From JAWXTK01 sp044433645 (lineage in GTDB: Bacteria; Bacteroidota; Bacteroidia; Bacteroidales; Rikenellaceae): DNA of 64,000 bases. The notes under the pieces are model-generated. The model saw only the letters and a list, made by a program, of their open reading frames with translations, was not told where the DNA came from and made no database searches. Shown here piece after piece: positions 1 to 7,758 of this stretch. Made by a program: the position numbers and the translations under genes. The stretch lies in the NCBI GenBank assembly GCA_044433645.1, contig JAWXTK010000004.1, forward strand, positions 35,035-99,034. Reading direction: 5' to 3'. The stretch's first letter is position 1. Each line of letters begins with the position of its first letter.

Positions 1-1431
1 ACTTTTAGCTCAACGACTCAGTTGTGGACAGAAAAAACAGGAAGCGATTTAACCAACAAACTAATAGCGCAAGAGAGCGAAACATCAAACCTGAAACTTA
101 AACTATCATACGCTGAGCCAATAATCGAAAATCACAAAGTGATGATAAGCGCCTTGGCAAATCAGACTGTGGCAGACACCTACAAAAGCAACGATGATTG
201 GAGCGATGTGGATGAAGATTACACCGACGCAAACTCAGACCAATACAGCGTTTTCAATAAAATTTATAACTCTTACGGAGCTTCGGCATCTTACCTTTAT
301 AAAACCAAGGGCATCTCGCTTAGCACGGGGGTGAATGTGTTGAGCGTTGATCAACAATATATTCAAGAGCAGCCTTACGATGCTGAGACTCCTATGGTTA
401 CTATGGATTATCAGCCATTCTTGACTTTGAGATACAGAATCCCTAAGAAATTTTACTTTAGAATTTATTATAAAGGATATGCTGTGTTGCCCGATGCCTC
501 GCAAATGCAAAATGTTGTAAATGATTCAAATACAGCTTATTTGAGGATAGGAAACCCTGACTTGGAGACTGGTTATAGACACACTTTGTATTTTTATATG
601 AACCGTTCAAACACAGAGAAGTCTACCAACTTCAATATGAGCCTTTATGCTAATACGGCTAGTAATTATATCACAACCAGCACAGAGGAAATGAGCGAGG
701 GAGATAAAATTACTGACACCTACACAGCCCTTGAGGACGGTCTAGTGGCTAAAAACATAAATATGGACGGCTATTTCTTTGGTAAGAGCACATTTAACTT
801 CTCGTTTACGGCCAAGCCTTTGAAAAGTAATGTGAATTTCTCGCTAACTTATGCATATGTTAGAACCCCTTCGGTTTATTATGATGTGAATTATTCTAAT
901 ATTCATACTACTGGTTTTAGGGTCGGGCTAGCTAGTAATATTTCAGAGAACATAGACTTTAATGTCTATTCGTCAACGGCTTACAGCAGCACGATAAATA
1001 CGGTGCTTAGTAATTCATCGTACTTTAATCAGACTTTATATCTGTCGTCAAACTTTATTGTGTGGCGTTATTACACCATAAATTCTGAAGTTACTTGGCG
1101 TTATTACCAAAACCAAGGTAATTACACGGTTTGGAATTTAGGTATAGGTCGTAAATTCTTTAAACAACGCAATGGCGAGGTTAGAATCGTGGCTTATGAC
1201 CTGCTGAATCAAAATCAAAATATTCAACGATATATACGTACAAGTTGCGTAGAGGCAGTTAATTCCAATGCCCTAGGTCGTTATGTTGTGTTGCGTCTTT
1301 CGTATAGATTCAACACTATGAGCATGACCCCTCAGCCTAAGAAACTGAAAACTAAAAACTCGCGCGATATAAGCGTTGATGAACTAAAAGAAAAATCACA
1401 AAAATCATCTGAGAGTGGAGATAAGAAATAA
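1..1431 (+). CDS. Outer-membrane beta-barrel / TonB-dependent receptor-like protein, 3' part only
   Basis: The reading frame is open from the first base, so the signal peptide, any carboxypeptidase-like domain and any plug lie outside the window. The visible 476 residues are almost all alternating polar/aromatic beta strands (many Tyr, Phe, Ser, Thr, Asn) with acidic loop segments, as in the barrel of Bacteroidota TonB-receptor-like proteins (outer membrane protein beta-barrel family). The barrel seems to close at GRYVVLRLSYRFN; an unusual charged Lys/Ser/Glu-rich tail of about 35 residues follows, which would lie in the periplasm. The last 17 bases overlap the start of ruvB. Substrate cannot be told. 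The barrel call is fairly sure; the exact family is inferred from composition. Confidence 0.75.
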   Translation, partial: TFSSTTQLWTEKTGSDLTNKLIAQESETSNLKLKLSYAEPIIENHKVMISALANQTVADTYKSNDDWSDVDEDYTDANSDQYSVFNKIYNSYGASASYLYKTKGISLSTGVNVLSVDQQYIQEQPYDAETPMVTMDYQPFLTLRYRIPKKFYFRIYYKGYAVLPDASQMQNVVNDSNTAYLRIGNPDLETGYRHTLYFYMNRSNTEKSTNFNMSLYANTASNYITTSTEEMSEGDKITDTYTALEDGLVAKNINMDGYFFGKSTFNFSFTAKPLKSNVNFSLTYAYVRTPSVYYDVNYSNIHTTGFRVGLASNISENIDFNVYSSTAYSSTINTVLSNSSYFNQTLYLSSNFIVWRYYTINSEVTWRYYQNQGNYTVWNLGIGRKFFKQRNGEVRIVAYDLLNQNQNIQRYIRTSCVEAVNSNALGRYVVLRLSYRFNTMSMTPQPKKLKTKNSRDISVDELKEKSQKSSESGDKK

Positions 1432-2419
1432 TAGTAACATAGATAGGGAATTTGAGCAAAGCATACGCCCCGAGAGCCTGAGGGTTTTTGAGGGACAGGA
1501 TAAAATTGTTGAAAATCTTAATATTTTTATCAAGGCTGCTCTTATGAGGGATGAGACCCTAGACCATGTATTGTTGCACGGACCTCCAGGGCTTGGCAAG
1601 ACCACCTTGGCTAATATTATTAGCAATGAGATGGGGGGTGAGTTGAGGCTTACATCGGGCCCAGTGCTTGATAAGCCTGGTGATTTGGCAGGTTTGCTCA
1701 CTAATCTTAATGAGGGTGACGTGTTGTTTATTGATGAAATTCATCGCTTAAGTCCTGTGGTTGAGGAGTATCTGTACTCGGCTATGGAGGATTATAAGAT
1801 AGATATTGTGCTTGATAAGGGGGCTAGTGCGCGCTCTATTCAGATAGCCTTAAATCCTTTTACGCTGATAGGTGCTACCACGCGTAGTGGCCTTCTGACT
1901 TCGCCACTTCGTGCACGTTTTGGTATACAGTGCCACTTGGAATATTATGATACTCAGGTACTTGCAGGCATAGTTAAACGTTCGGCAGGGATTTTAGATA
2001 TTAAAATCGAGGATGATGCAGCCTTGGAGGTTGCACTGCGTAGTCGTGGTACTCCTCGTATTGCAAATGCTCTGCTGCGTAGGGTTAGGGATTTTGCTAT
2101 GGTTAAGGGTAGTGGGGTTATTACGCTGGATATCACGCGTGTAGCTCTTTCGGCTTTGAATATAGATGCTCGTGGCCTAGATCAAATGGACAATAAGATT
2201 TTGCAGACTATAATTCATAAATTTGCAGGTGGGCCTGTGGGTCTCAATACCATAGCTACGGCCGTGGGTGAGGATGCCGGCACTATTGAGGAGGTTTATG
2301 AGCCGTTCTTAATTAAGGAGGGTTTCATTAAGCGTACACCTCGTGGCAGGGAAGTTACTGCGTTGGCTTATAAGCACTTAGGCATTGCAAGGTGTGAGGG
2401 TGATGCAAGTTTGTTTTAG
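1415..2419 (+). CDS. ruvB: Holliday junction branch migration ATPase RuvB
   Basis: RuvB forms the hexameric AAA+ motor that drives branch migration of Holliday junctions with RuvA. The 334-residue protein has the family length. Walker A GPPGLGKT is at residues 56-63, Walker B LFIDEIH at 104-110, the sensor-1 strand GATTR follows, and the C-terminal winged-helix segment (KFAGGPVGLNTIATAVGED) is intact. The start is taken as GTG at 1415, which gives a normal RuvB N-terminus; the first in-frame ATG would remove the first 43 residues. The gene overlaps the preceding barrel gene by 17 bases, so the two are probably translated from one message. ruvA and ruvC are not nearby. Confidence 0.95.
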   Translation: MEIRNNSNIDREFEQSIRPESLRVFEGQDKIVENLNIFIKAALMRDETLDHVLLHGPPGLGKTTLANIISNEMGGELRLTSGPVLDKPGDLAGLLTNLNEGDVLFIDEIHRLSPVVEEYLYSAMEDYKIDIVLDKGASARSIQIALNPFTLIGATTRSGLLTSPLRARFGIQCHLEYYDTQVLAGIVKRSAGILDIKIEDDAALEVALRSRGTPRIANALLRRVRDFAMVKGSGVITLDITRVALSALNIDARGLDQMDNKILQTIIHKFAGGPVGLNTIATAVGEDAGTIEEVYEPFLIKEGFIKRTPRGREVTALAYKHLGIARCEGDASLF

Positions 2420-2508
2420 TCTCTAGGGTCTTTAGGGTTAAAAGGGTCATTAGCACCAGGGCAGATATCGCCACAGCACGTCAGCAAAAATAATTCATAA
2501 CTTAGATT

Positions 2509-2569
2509 ACAAATCTTCGATTTGTGGCACTCCTACCAAAATGCTAAAGCATTTTGTTTTTGTGGAGTG
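2509..2569. repeat. Cluster of hairpins between convergent ruvB and mqnE
   Basis: The 228-base gap between the two convergent genes has no gene. It holds a perfect small hairpin ACAAATC-ttc-GATTTGT (2509-2525), then CAAAATGCT-aa-AGCATTTTG (2537-2556), the latter nested in an imperfect outer stem GGCACTCC / GGAGTG (2526-2533 / 2564-2569). The T-rich run after the inner hairpin could let it act as a terminator for ruvB. The nested layout also resembles a REP or MITE-like palindromic unit. Function is inferred. Confidence 0.5.
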
Positions 2570-2610
2570 TCGTGCCCCACTAACGTTTAATGCCCTTACG
2601 CCGGGCGGGC

Positions 2611-2630
2611 GCGACTAGCATCGAGCAGAT
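2611..2630. repeat. Dispersed 20-bp repeat, copy 1
   Basis: The 20 bases GCGACTAGCATCGAGCAGAT occur here and again, identically, at 61090-61109 directly after the GH3 gene and at the edge of the ssrA duplication. A chance 20-mer match in 64 kb is very unlikely. It is probably the remnant or edge of a larger repeat family. Confidence 0.7.
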
Positions 2631-2647
2631 AGTGAGCTGATGAGTGT

Positions 2648-3724
2648 TTATCTTATGATTGGATTGTAGAATGAATCTCTTTCAACTGCTTTATAACCAG
2701 CGTTTTCGATGATTCTTTTAATGTCACTAACACTCATGCTGGGCTTAGTGTCCTCGGCTCCTGCCATGGAATAAATCTTGGTGCTGTCGTCGATAGTGCC
2801 GTCGATATCATCTGCTCCAAAGGCCAAAGCAAGCTCCGTGGTGGTCTTGCCAAACATAGGCCAGTAGGCTTTGATATGATTGAAATTATCTAAGAAAATA
2901 CGTGAAATCGCTATCATGCGCATATCTTCAGTGATGCTAACCTCGCCACGAGAGGATAATTCATTGCCAAAATTTCTGTATTTTAGAGGTATAAAAGCGT
3001 TGAACCCCTGAGTCTTATCCTGTAATTCTCGCAAACGATTCAGGTGGTCTATGCGATGCTCTATGCTCTCAATGTGGCCGTAAAGCATGGTCGCATTTGT
3101 GGAAATATCTAGTCGGTGAGCACTCTCGTGAAGCTCCAGCCATTGCTTGGTCGAACCCTTGTCAGGGCAGATTTGAGCGCGAATTTCCTCATCAAAAATC
3201 TCTGCGCCACCTCCAGGAAGTGTTTGCATCCCTGCGTTTTTTAATAGCTGTAAACCCTCGCTATAACTAAGGTTTGCTTGCTCTATCATGTAGGCTAACT
3301 CTATGGCTGAGAAGGCTTTAATGGTGACTTTGGGTAGTATTTCTTTTATCCCACTAATCATTTTGGCATAATAGTAAAGGTCGTGCTCAGGGTGAACACC
3401 TCCTACTATATGAACCTCGGTGACGTTTTTGTCTTGTTGTGCTTTGGCCTGCTCAAAAATTTCTTCAAGGCTGTAATCCCAGGCCTCGGGCGAGGTTGCA
3501 GGTTTGCGATAAGAGCAGAATTTGCACTTAAAAATGCAAATATTTGTTGGCTCTATGTGAAAATTGATATTGTAAAATACATCGTTGCCTGTTTTTGCTC
3601 GTTTTATCTCGCTCGAGGCTTGTGAAAGAAAAGAAAGTGGAGCTTCTTTGTAAAGCGTTAGTGCGTCTGAGCAAGAGATTCTCTCGCCTTTGATAGCACT
3701 ATCAAGTATTTTATCAATTTTCAT
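2648..3724 (-). CDS. mqnE: Aminofutalosine synthase MqnE (radical SAM)
   Basis: MqnE joins S-adenosylmethionine to the chorismate-derived enolpyruvyl benzoate to make aminofutalosine in the futalosine route to menaquinone. The 358-residue protein has the radical-SAM CX3CX2C motif at Cys63, Cys67 and Cys70, the segment HIEPTNIC before it, and GGGAEIF and GADDIDGTIDDSTKIYSMAG further on, which fit MqnE rather than the related MqnC or CofG/H. The start ATG is clear. Other mqn genes are not in the window. The downstream neighbour is the convergent ruvB; upstream lies rpmH with its own terminator, so mqnE probably has its own promoter. Confidence 0.9.
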   Translation of the reverse strand: MKIDKILDSAIKGERISCSDALTLYKEAPLSFLSQASSEIKRAKTGNDVFYNINFHIEPTNICIFKCKFCSYRKPATSPEAWDYSLEEIFEQAKAQQDKNVTEVHIVGGVHPEHDLYYYAKMISGIKEILPKVTIKAFSAIELAYMIEQANLSYSEGLQLLKNAGMQTLPGGGAEIFDEEIRAQICPDKGSTKQWLELHESAHRLDISTNATMLYGHIESIEHRIDHLNRLRELQDKTQGFNAFIPLKYRNFGNELSSRGEVSITEDMRMIAISRIFLDNFNHIKAYWPMFGKTTTELALAFGADDIDGTIDDSTKIYSMAGAEDTKPSMSVSDIKRIIENAGYKAVERDSFYNPIIR

Positions 3725-3730
3725 TTTAGT

Positions 3731-3768
3731 AAAAAATAAAAAGGCTGCACAGTAAAGTATGCAGCCTT
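3731..3768 (-). terminator. Intrinsic terminator after rpmH
   Basis: On the minus strand AAGGCTGCA ... TGCAGCCTT forms a 9-bp perfect stem (3741-3749 with 3760-3768) followed by a T-rich tract. It lies between rpmH and mqnE and ends the rpmH transcript. Confidence 0.85.
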
Positions 3769-3798
3769 AAATCTTGTTAAAGAAATTAACTCTTGAGC

Positions 3799-3954
3799 CT
3801 ATTTAGCTAGAGTTTCGTCAGAAACACTTAGTCTTTTTCTGCCTTTAGCGCGACGAGCAGCCAAAACTTTACGTCCGTTAGCTGTTGACATTCTGTGACG
3901 AAAACCGTGTTTGTTGATTTTCTTTCTTTGTGATGGTTGGAAAGTCCTTTTCAT
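3799..3954 (-). CDS. rpmH: 50S ribosomal protein L34
   Basis: This short gene encodes 51 residues starting MKRTFQPSQRKKINKHGFR and ending in SVSDETLAK. The N-terminal KRTFQPS and the Arg/Lys-rich middle (MSTANGRKVLAARRAKGRKRL) are the L34 signature; the protein sits near the peptide exit tunnel of the large ribosomal subunit. It has its own promoter about 48 bases upstream and its own terminator. It is not beside rnpA or dnaA as in many bacteria, which is usual for Bacteroidota. Confidence 0.97.
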   Translation of the reverse strand: MKRTFQPSQRKKINKHGFRHRMSTANGRKVLAARRAKGRKRLSVSDETLAK

Positions 3955-4001
3955 ATCTTTAATTTTTATATTTTTATTTTATATCCTATCTCACGGGAGT
4001 G

Positions 4002-4032
4002 CAAAGGTAGGATAAAATTTATATTTTACAAA
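4002..4032 (-). promoter_or_regulatory. Bacteroidota-type promoter of rpmH
   Basis: Read on the minus strand: TTTG (4029-4032), 19 bases, TACCTTTG (4002-4009). This matches the Bacteroidota -33/-7 consensus exactly and leaves a leader of roughly 40 bases before the rpmH ATG. Confidence 0.8.
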
Positions 4033-4049
4033 GAAAACTTATAAAAAAG

Positions 4050-5444
4050 TTAGTTTTTCATGTAATTTTCTATTTCTTCCACACTTGAAGGCGCACGTTT
4101 TTGGCCTATCATGCGATTTTTGTCCTCGGTGATGAGCATATCATCCTCTAATCTTATGCCTCCAAAGTCTAAATATTTTTCTAGTTCAGCATAATTTACC
4201 ATGCCTTTGTCCTGAGAGTTCGCCTTCCACGAGGCGATTAAATCAGGGATAAAATATAGTCCAGGTTCTACGGTCATCACAAAACCAGGTTTGAGCCTGC
4301 GCCCAAGCCTCAGCGAACTAACCCCGAGAGCCTTACTGCGCTGAGTATATTTGTCGTAACCCACAAAATTTTCGCCTATATTTTCCATGTCGTGCACATC
4401 CATGCCCATCATGTGCCCTAGGCCGTGGGGCATAAACAGCGAGAAAATCCCTTCGCTCACGGCATCTTCTTTGCTCGCTTTTATCAGGCCTAAATCTATT
4501 AAATCTTGGCTGATTTGAGCCGCAACTTCAAGGTGAATATCTTGGTATAATTTATCGGGACAAGAGATTTCAAAGGCAAGATTGCTCGCTCTGAGTACTA
4601 TATTATATATGTCTTTTTGTTGTTCACTGAATTTTCCGTTCACTGGGAAGGTGCGAGTTAAATCGCTGGCGTAGTTCTCAAAGCTCAGCGCACCACAGTC
4701 CACAAGACACAGGCGAGAGTCTTTTAAGGCATTGCTATAATCGTGATTATGAAGGGTTTGGCCGTTGTGAGTGACTATCGAGGGGAAGCTCACTCCCTTA
4801 CCTAATTTGTTGGCAATGGCCTCGATTTCTACGGCTATATCTTTTTCTTTAACTCCCACTTTGCACATACTCATGGCCTTGGTTTGCATTAGGTAGCCTA
4901 TCTGCGAGGCTAGTTCTAATTGCTCTATCTCTTGACTAGATTTTCTCTCGCGCATAGATACAACGGCTAGGGCTAATTCTACGGATGCTAAATCATTAAT
5001 ATTTAGTGGGTTAGCATCTAAAAGTGAGCTTAAAAGTAGCTTAATCTCAGGGCGATAAACCGTAAGGAAATGTATTCTGCGAGAAGCAGATTTTGCTCTA
5101 GTTATATATGCCTGTAATTTGTCTTTTGCAAGAGTTTTATTGATGCCTACTTTGTGGGCTAATTCGCTGATAGTTGGGGTTTTACCCATCCATATTATGT
5201 CGCTCAGTGAGTGTTCATCTCCAAAAATAATTTCTTCGCCTGAGTCCAGGTCTAAATAGCCGACTACATCGGCTTTGTCAAGGCCAAAATAGTAAAGAAA
5301 AGTGCTATCTTGAGTAAATTCGTAGTGATTATCAAGATAATTTTTTGAGCTTTCTCCGTTGGCTGGCAATAGGATTATTCCTCCCTCGGGGATGAGGGTA
5401 AGTAATTTTTCGCGGCGATTTATGTAGGTTTGTCTTGGAAACAT
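4050..5444 (-). CDS. pepP: Xaa-Pro aminopeptidase, M24B family (PepP-like)
   Basis: This metallopeptidase removes an N-terminal residue preceding proline. The 464-residue protein has an N-terminal creatinase/AMP-N domain (starting MFPRQTYINRREKLL) and a C-terminal pita-bread fold. The five dimetal ligands are visible: Asp in LVDCGA, Asp in ASDLTRTF, His in MPHGLGHMMGMDVHD, Glu in MTVEPGLYF and Glu in GGIRLEDDML. The length fits the PepP type with an AMP-N domain. It follows pdxB by 12 bases on the same strand, so both are likely on one message. No signal peptide is seen, so it acts in the cytoplasm. Confidence 0.92.
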   Translation of the reverse strand: MFPRQTYINRREKLLTLIPEGGIILLPANGESSKNYLDNHYEFTQDSTFLYYFGLDKADVVGYLDLDSGEEIIFGDEHSLSDIIWMGKTPTISELAHKVGINKTLAKDKLQAYITRAKSASRRIHFLTVYRPEIKLLLSSLLDANPLNINDLASVELALAVVSMRERKSSQEIEQLELASQIGYLMQTKAMSMCKVGVKEKDIAVEIEAIANKLGKGVSFPSIVTHNGQTLHNHDYSNALKDSRLCLVDCGALSFENYASDLTRTFPVNGKFSEQQKDIYNIVLRASNLAFEISCPDKLYQDIHLEVAAQISQDLIDLGLIKASKEDAVSEGIFSLFMPHGLGHMMGMDVHDMENIGENFVGYDKYTQRSKALGVSSLRLGRRLKPGFVMTVEPGLYFIPDLIASWKANSQDKGMVNYAELEKYLDFGGIRLEDDMLITEDKNRMIGQKRAPSSVEEIENYMKN

Positions 5445-5456
5445 TGTCTTGATATT

Positions 5457-6473
5457 TTAAAAAAATTCTTCTCGGAACGTGTAATTGTTGCGCATGGTTT
5501 CAAAGTCAGAGGGCGAGGATTTTAATTGTTCGCTTTCTTTTATTATATCGTAATATTTTGGTATTTCGCGGCATAAATCCTGCCATGAAATCGTTTTAAT
5601 TTCTGTTTTCTTGACGTTATCGGGATACCAATTTTTAAGGGGTAAATCGTAAATTTCAGCTAGTGAATTTACTACCATGCTTGTGCCATTTGCCTTGCCT
5701 TGAACAGAATAGCCTGCTATGTGAGGTGTTGATATACAGCTACTTAACAATAAATCTTGGTCTAATTCAGGCTCGCCCTCCCAAGTGTCAATGGCAAAAC
5801 GAAACTTGTCTAGATATTCTTTAATCGAGGCCGTGTGCAGCACTTCGCCACGCGAGGCATTTAGAATCAGTGCACCTGGTTTTATCATCTCGCAAGCCTT
5901 AGAAGAAAACATCCTATAAGTTGGCCACTTGCCCGTTTTTGTGCAGGGAACGTGGAAGGTGATAATGTCGGCCTTAGAGTAAATTTCTTCTGCACTAACA
6001 TAATTTTTGTTGTCCTTGTAAGGGTCGCAGCACAATACTTTAAATCCCCAACTCCCTCCATAAGAGGCTATGAGTGAGCCAACATTTCCAACGCCTATAA
6101 CACCCAGAGTTTTTTGCTCAGCAGACCAACCTTGCTCTTTGGAGTCGTTTACTAAGGTGGCTGCAACCCACTGCAAAACCCCTCGTGCATTGCATCCGGC
6201 TGCTGTTTTTACGCAGATTTTGGATTTTTCGCAGTAGTTAAGGTCTATGTGTTCAAAGCCTATGGTGGCTGTTAAGATTAATTTTACTTTGGTGTTTTTA
6301 AGTAAAGCCTCGTTGCAAACAGTTCTTGTGCGAATGATTATCACCTCAGTTTCCCTCAGGTCTAGGTTTGTGATATCTTTACCTTTTTTATAGGTGATAT
6401 TTGCGTAGGGCTCAAGCACACCTTTAAGATAGGGTATGTCAGAGTCGGCTATAATGTTTAGTGCGTTAGTCAT
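5457..6473 (-). CDS. pdxB: 4-phosphoerythronate dehydrogenase PdxB
   Basis: PdxB oxidises 4-phosphoerythronate in the DXP-dependent pathway to pyridoxal 5'-phosphate. The protein has the D-2-hydroxyacid dehydrogenase layout: early IADSDIPYLKG, nucleotide-binding GVIGVGNVGS, the PCT motif before the catalytic loop, STPHIAGYSVQGKANGTSMVV, and a PdxB-type C-terminal dimerisation segment. The ATG at 6473 (MTNALNIIADSD) is chosen over a longer frame that begins 54 bases upstream, because that extension would be translated from promoter sequence. The -7 box ends only five bases before this ATG, so the message may be leaderless. Length from this start is 338 residues. Confidence 0.9.
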   Translation of the reverse strand: MTNALNIIADSDIPYLKGVLEPYANITYKKGKDITNLDLRETEVIIIRTRTVCNEALLKNTKVKLILTATIGFEHIDLNYCEKSKICVKTAAGCNARGVLQWVAATLVNDSKEQGWSAEQKTLGVIGVGNVGSLIASYGGSWGFKVLCCDPYKDNKNYVSAEEIYSKADIITFHVPCTKTGKWPTYRMFSSKACEMIKPGALILNASRGEVLHTASIKEYLDKFRFAIDTWEGEPELDQDLLLSSCISTPHIAGYSVQGKANGTSMVVNSLAEIYDLPLKNWYPDNVKKTEIKTISWQDLCREIPKYYDIIKESEQLKSSPSDFETMRNNYTFREEFF

Positions 6474-6478
6474 AATTG

Positions 6479-6509
6479 CAAAGATAAAAAAAACTCTCCC
6501 AAGTGCAAA
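6479..6509 (-). promoter_or_regulatory. Promoter of pdxB
   Basis: On the minus strand TTTG (6506-6509), 19 bases, TATCTTTG (6479-6486): an exact consensus Bacteroidota promoter. The transcription start would fall at or next to the pdxB start codon. The -33 element lies inside the loop of a terminator-like hairpin. Confidence 0.8.
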
Positions 6510-6524
6510 AAACACTCGGGAGAG
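6487..6524 (-). terminator. Intrinsic terminator-like hairpin overlapping the pdxB promoter
   Basis: CTCTCCC (6494-6500) pairs with GGGAGAG (6518-6524), with a further GTG/CAC stem inside. On the minus strand it is followed directly by a run of T. No gene is known upstream on this strand, so it would end a short transcript arising from the 6530-6650 gap. See the finding on this segment. Confidence 0.65.
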
Positions 6525-6676
6525 CACCCAATTTATAAAAATATTTAATTATGAAAAAACATAAAAGGCAATACCCCAAATCACCTTTTACTAACATAAC
6601 GATGTAAAATTAAATAATATTATAAGTAAATGCAAATTTTTTTTAAGTTTTCTATATATAAATAGGTATATTTGAT

Positions 6677-6684
6677 TACTTTTG
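6677..6684 (+). promoter_or_regulatory. Probable -7 box upstream of the ureohydrolase gene
   Basis: TACTTTTG matches the -7 consensus TAnnTTTG, 21 bases before the ATG at 6706. No convincing TTTG is found at the -33 spacing, so the call rests on the -7 box and position alone. Confidence 0.45.
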
Positions 6685-6705
6685 TGGCATAGATATGAAA
6701 GTTTG

Positions 6706-7758
6706 ATGGAAAAGAAGGTAGAATTTGATCCCGATAGCGTTGGGATTGATAATGGAAAGTATTTTGGGATGCCGTTCACAAGGCAGCAGTCAAAGGTGGT
6801 CTTAATATCTGTGCCCTGGGATGTCACTGTATCCTATGCTGAGGGCACGAGTGCTGGCCCCCAGGCTATAATTAAAGCATCGACGCAATTAGATTTCTTC
6901 GACCCAGAATGTCAAAATAATTGGCGCTCTGGTATAGCTACGCTTGATATTGATGAGTCTATATTTGAAAAAAGCCAAAGCCTTAGACAAGTTGCTAAGA
7001 GCGTAATTGATGATTTGACCCTAGCTCAGAGTAGCGAAAACACCAAGTTAGCAGCCCAAAAAGTAAATCTTGCAAGTGAGTGGCTCAACGAAAAGGTTTA
7101 TAACGGGGCAAAAGAGTTAATAAAGGAAGGTAAAATTGTAGGTCTAGTAGGTGGCGATCACAGCACTCCTTATGGCGCAATCAAAGCAGCAGCTGAGCAT
7201 TATGGCGATATAGGCCTGGTGCACTTGGATGCTCACATGGATTTGCGTAAGGCCTATGAAGGGTTCACTCATTCACACGCATCTATTATGTATAATGTGT
7301 CGGAAAACTGCCCTGGGGTGAGTCGGTTTGTGCAAATAGGGGTTAGAGATTTTGCCCAAAGTGAGTGGGATTATGCTCAGAAAAATGAGAAATTTGAGCA
7401 GTGGAGCGATGATAAAATAAATGAAAAATTACTCTATGGCGAGAGCTTTATTAGTCTAATAGATAAGATGATAGAGCCTTTGCCCAAGAAAGTTTATATA
7501 AGTTTTGATATAGATGCCTTAGAGCCTTCGCTTTGCCCTTCGACGGGAACTCCCGTGGCAGGAGGGTTAAGTTTTGCTCAGTCTAAAATGATTCTTTCGA
7601 GGATATGCAACTCGGAGAGGGTTATTGTGGGATTTGATTTATGTGAGGTTGCACCCTCAAGTTATAGTGAGTTGGACGCCAATGTTGGAGCACGCATACT
7701 GTTTAAGTTGTGTTCCTTGGCAATTAAAAGTAGTTTAGAAAATGACAAACAAGGTTAG
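6706..7758 (+). CDS. Agmatinase/arginase-family ureohydrolase
   Basis: A dimanganese ureohydrolase that would split a guanidino compound, releasing urea or formamide. The manganese-binding motifs are present: GGDHS, DAHMDLR and SFDIDALEPS. The N-terminal SVPWDVTVSYAEGTSAGP and the extra helical segment of about 60 residues fit the Bacteroidota agmatinase-family type of about 350 residues. The substrate (agmatine, arginine or formiminoglutamate) cannot be decided from motifs. The start is placed at the ATG at 6706, since an earlier TTG lies inside the -7 box. nhaA begins 17 bases before the stop, so the two are likely cotranscribed. Confidence 0.85.
   Translation: MEKKVEFDPDSVGIDNGKYFGMPFTRQQSKVVLISVPWDVTVSYAEGTSAGPQAIIKASTQLDFFDPECQNNWRSGIATLDIDESIFEKSQSLRQVAKSVIDDLTLAQSSENTKLAAQKVNLASEWLNEKVYNGAKELIKEGKIVGLVGGDHSTPYGAIKAAAEHYGDIGLVHLDAHMDLRKAYEGFTHSHASIMYNVSENCPGVSRFVQIGVRDFAQSEWDYAQKNEKFEQWSDDKINEKLLYGESFISLIDKMIEPLPKKVYISFDIDALEPSLCPSTGTPVAGGLSFAQSKMILSRICNSERVIVGFDLCEVAPSSYSELDANVGARILFKLCSLAIKSSLENDKQG

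Noticed and set aside
2648..3724. MqnC (dehypoxanthine futalosine cyclase) or CofG/CofH instead of MqnE
   Set aside because: The C-terminal GADDIDGTIDDSTKIYSMAG and the lead-in HIEPTNIC fit MqnE better; no F420 genes are nearby.
6474..6527. A longer PdxB starting 54 bases upstream
   Set aside because: The extra 18 codons are the promoter and terminator hairpin read as protein; they would not be in the message.
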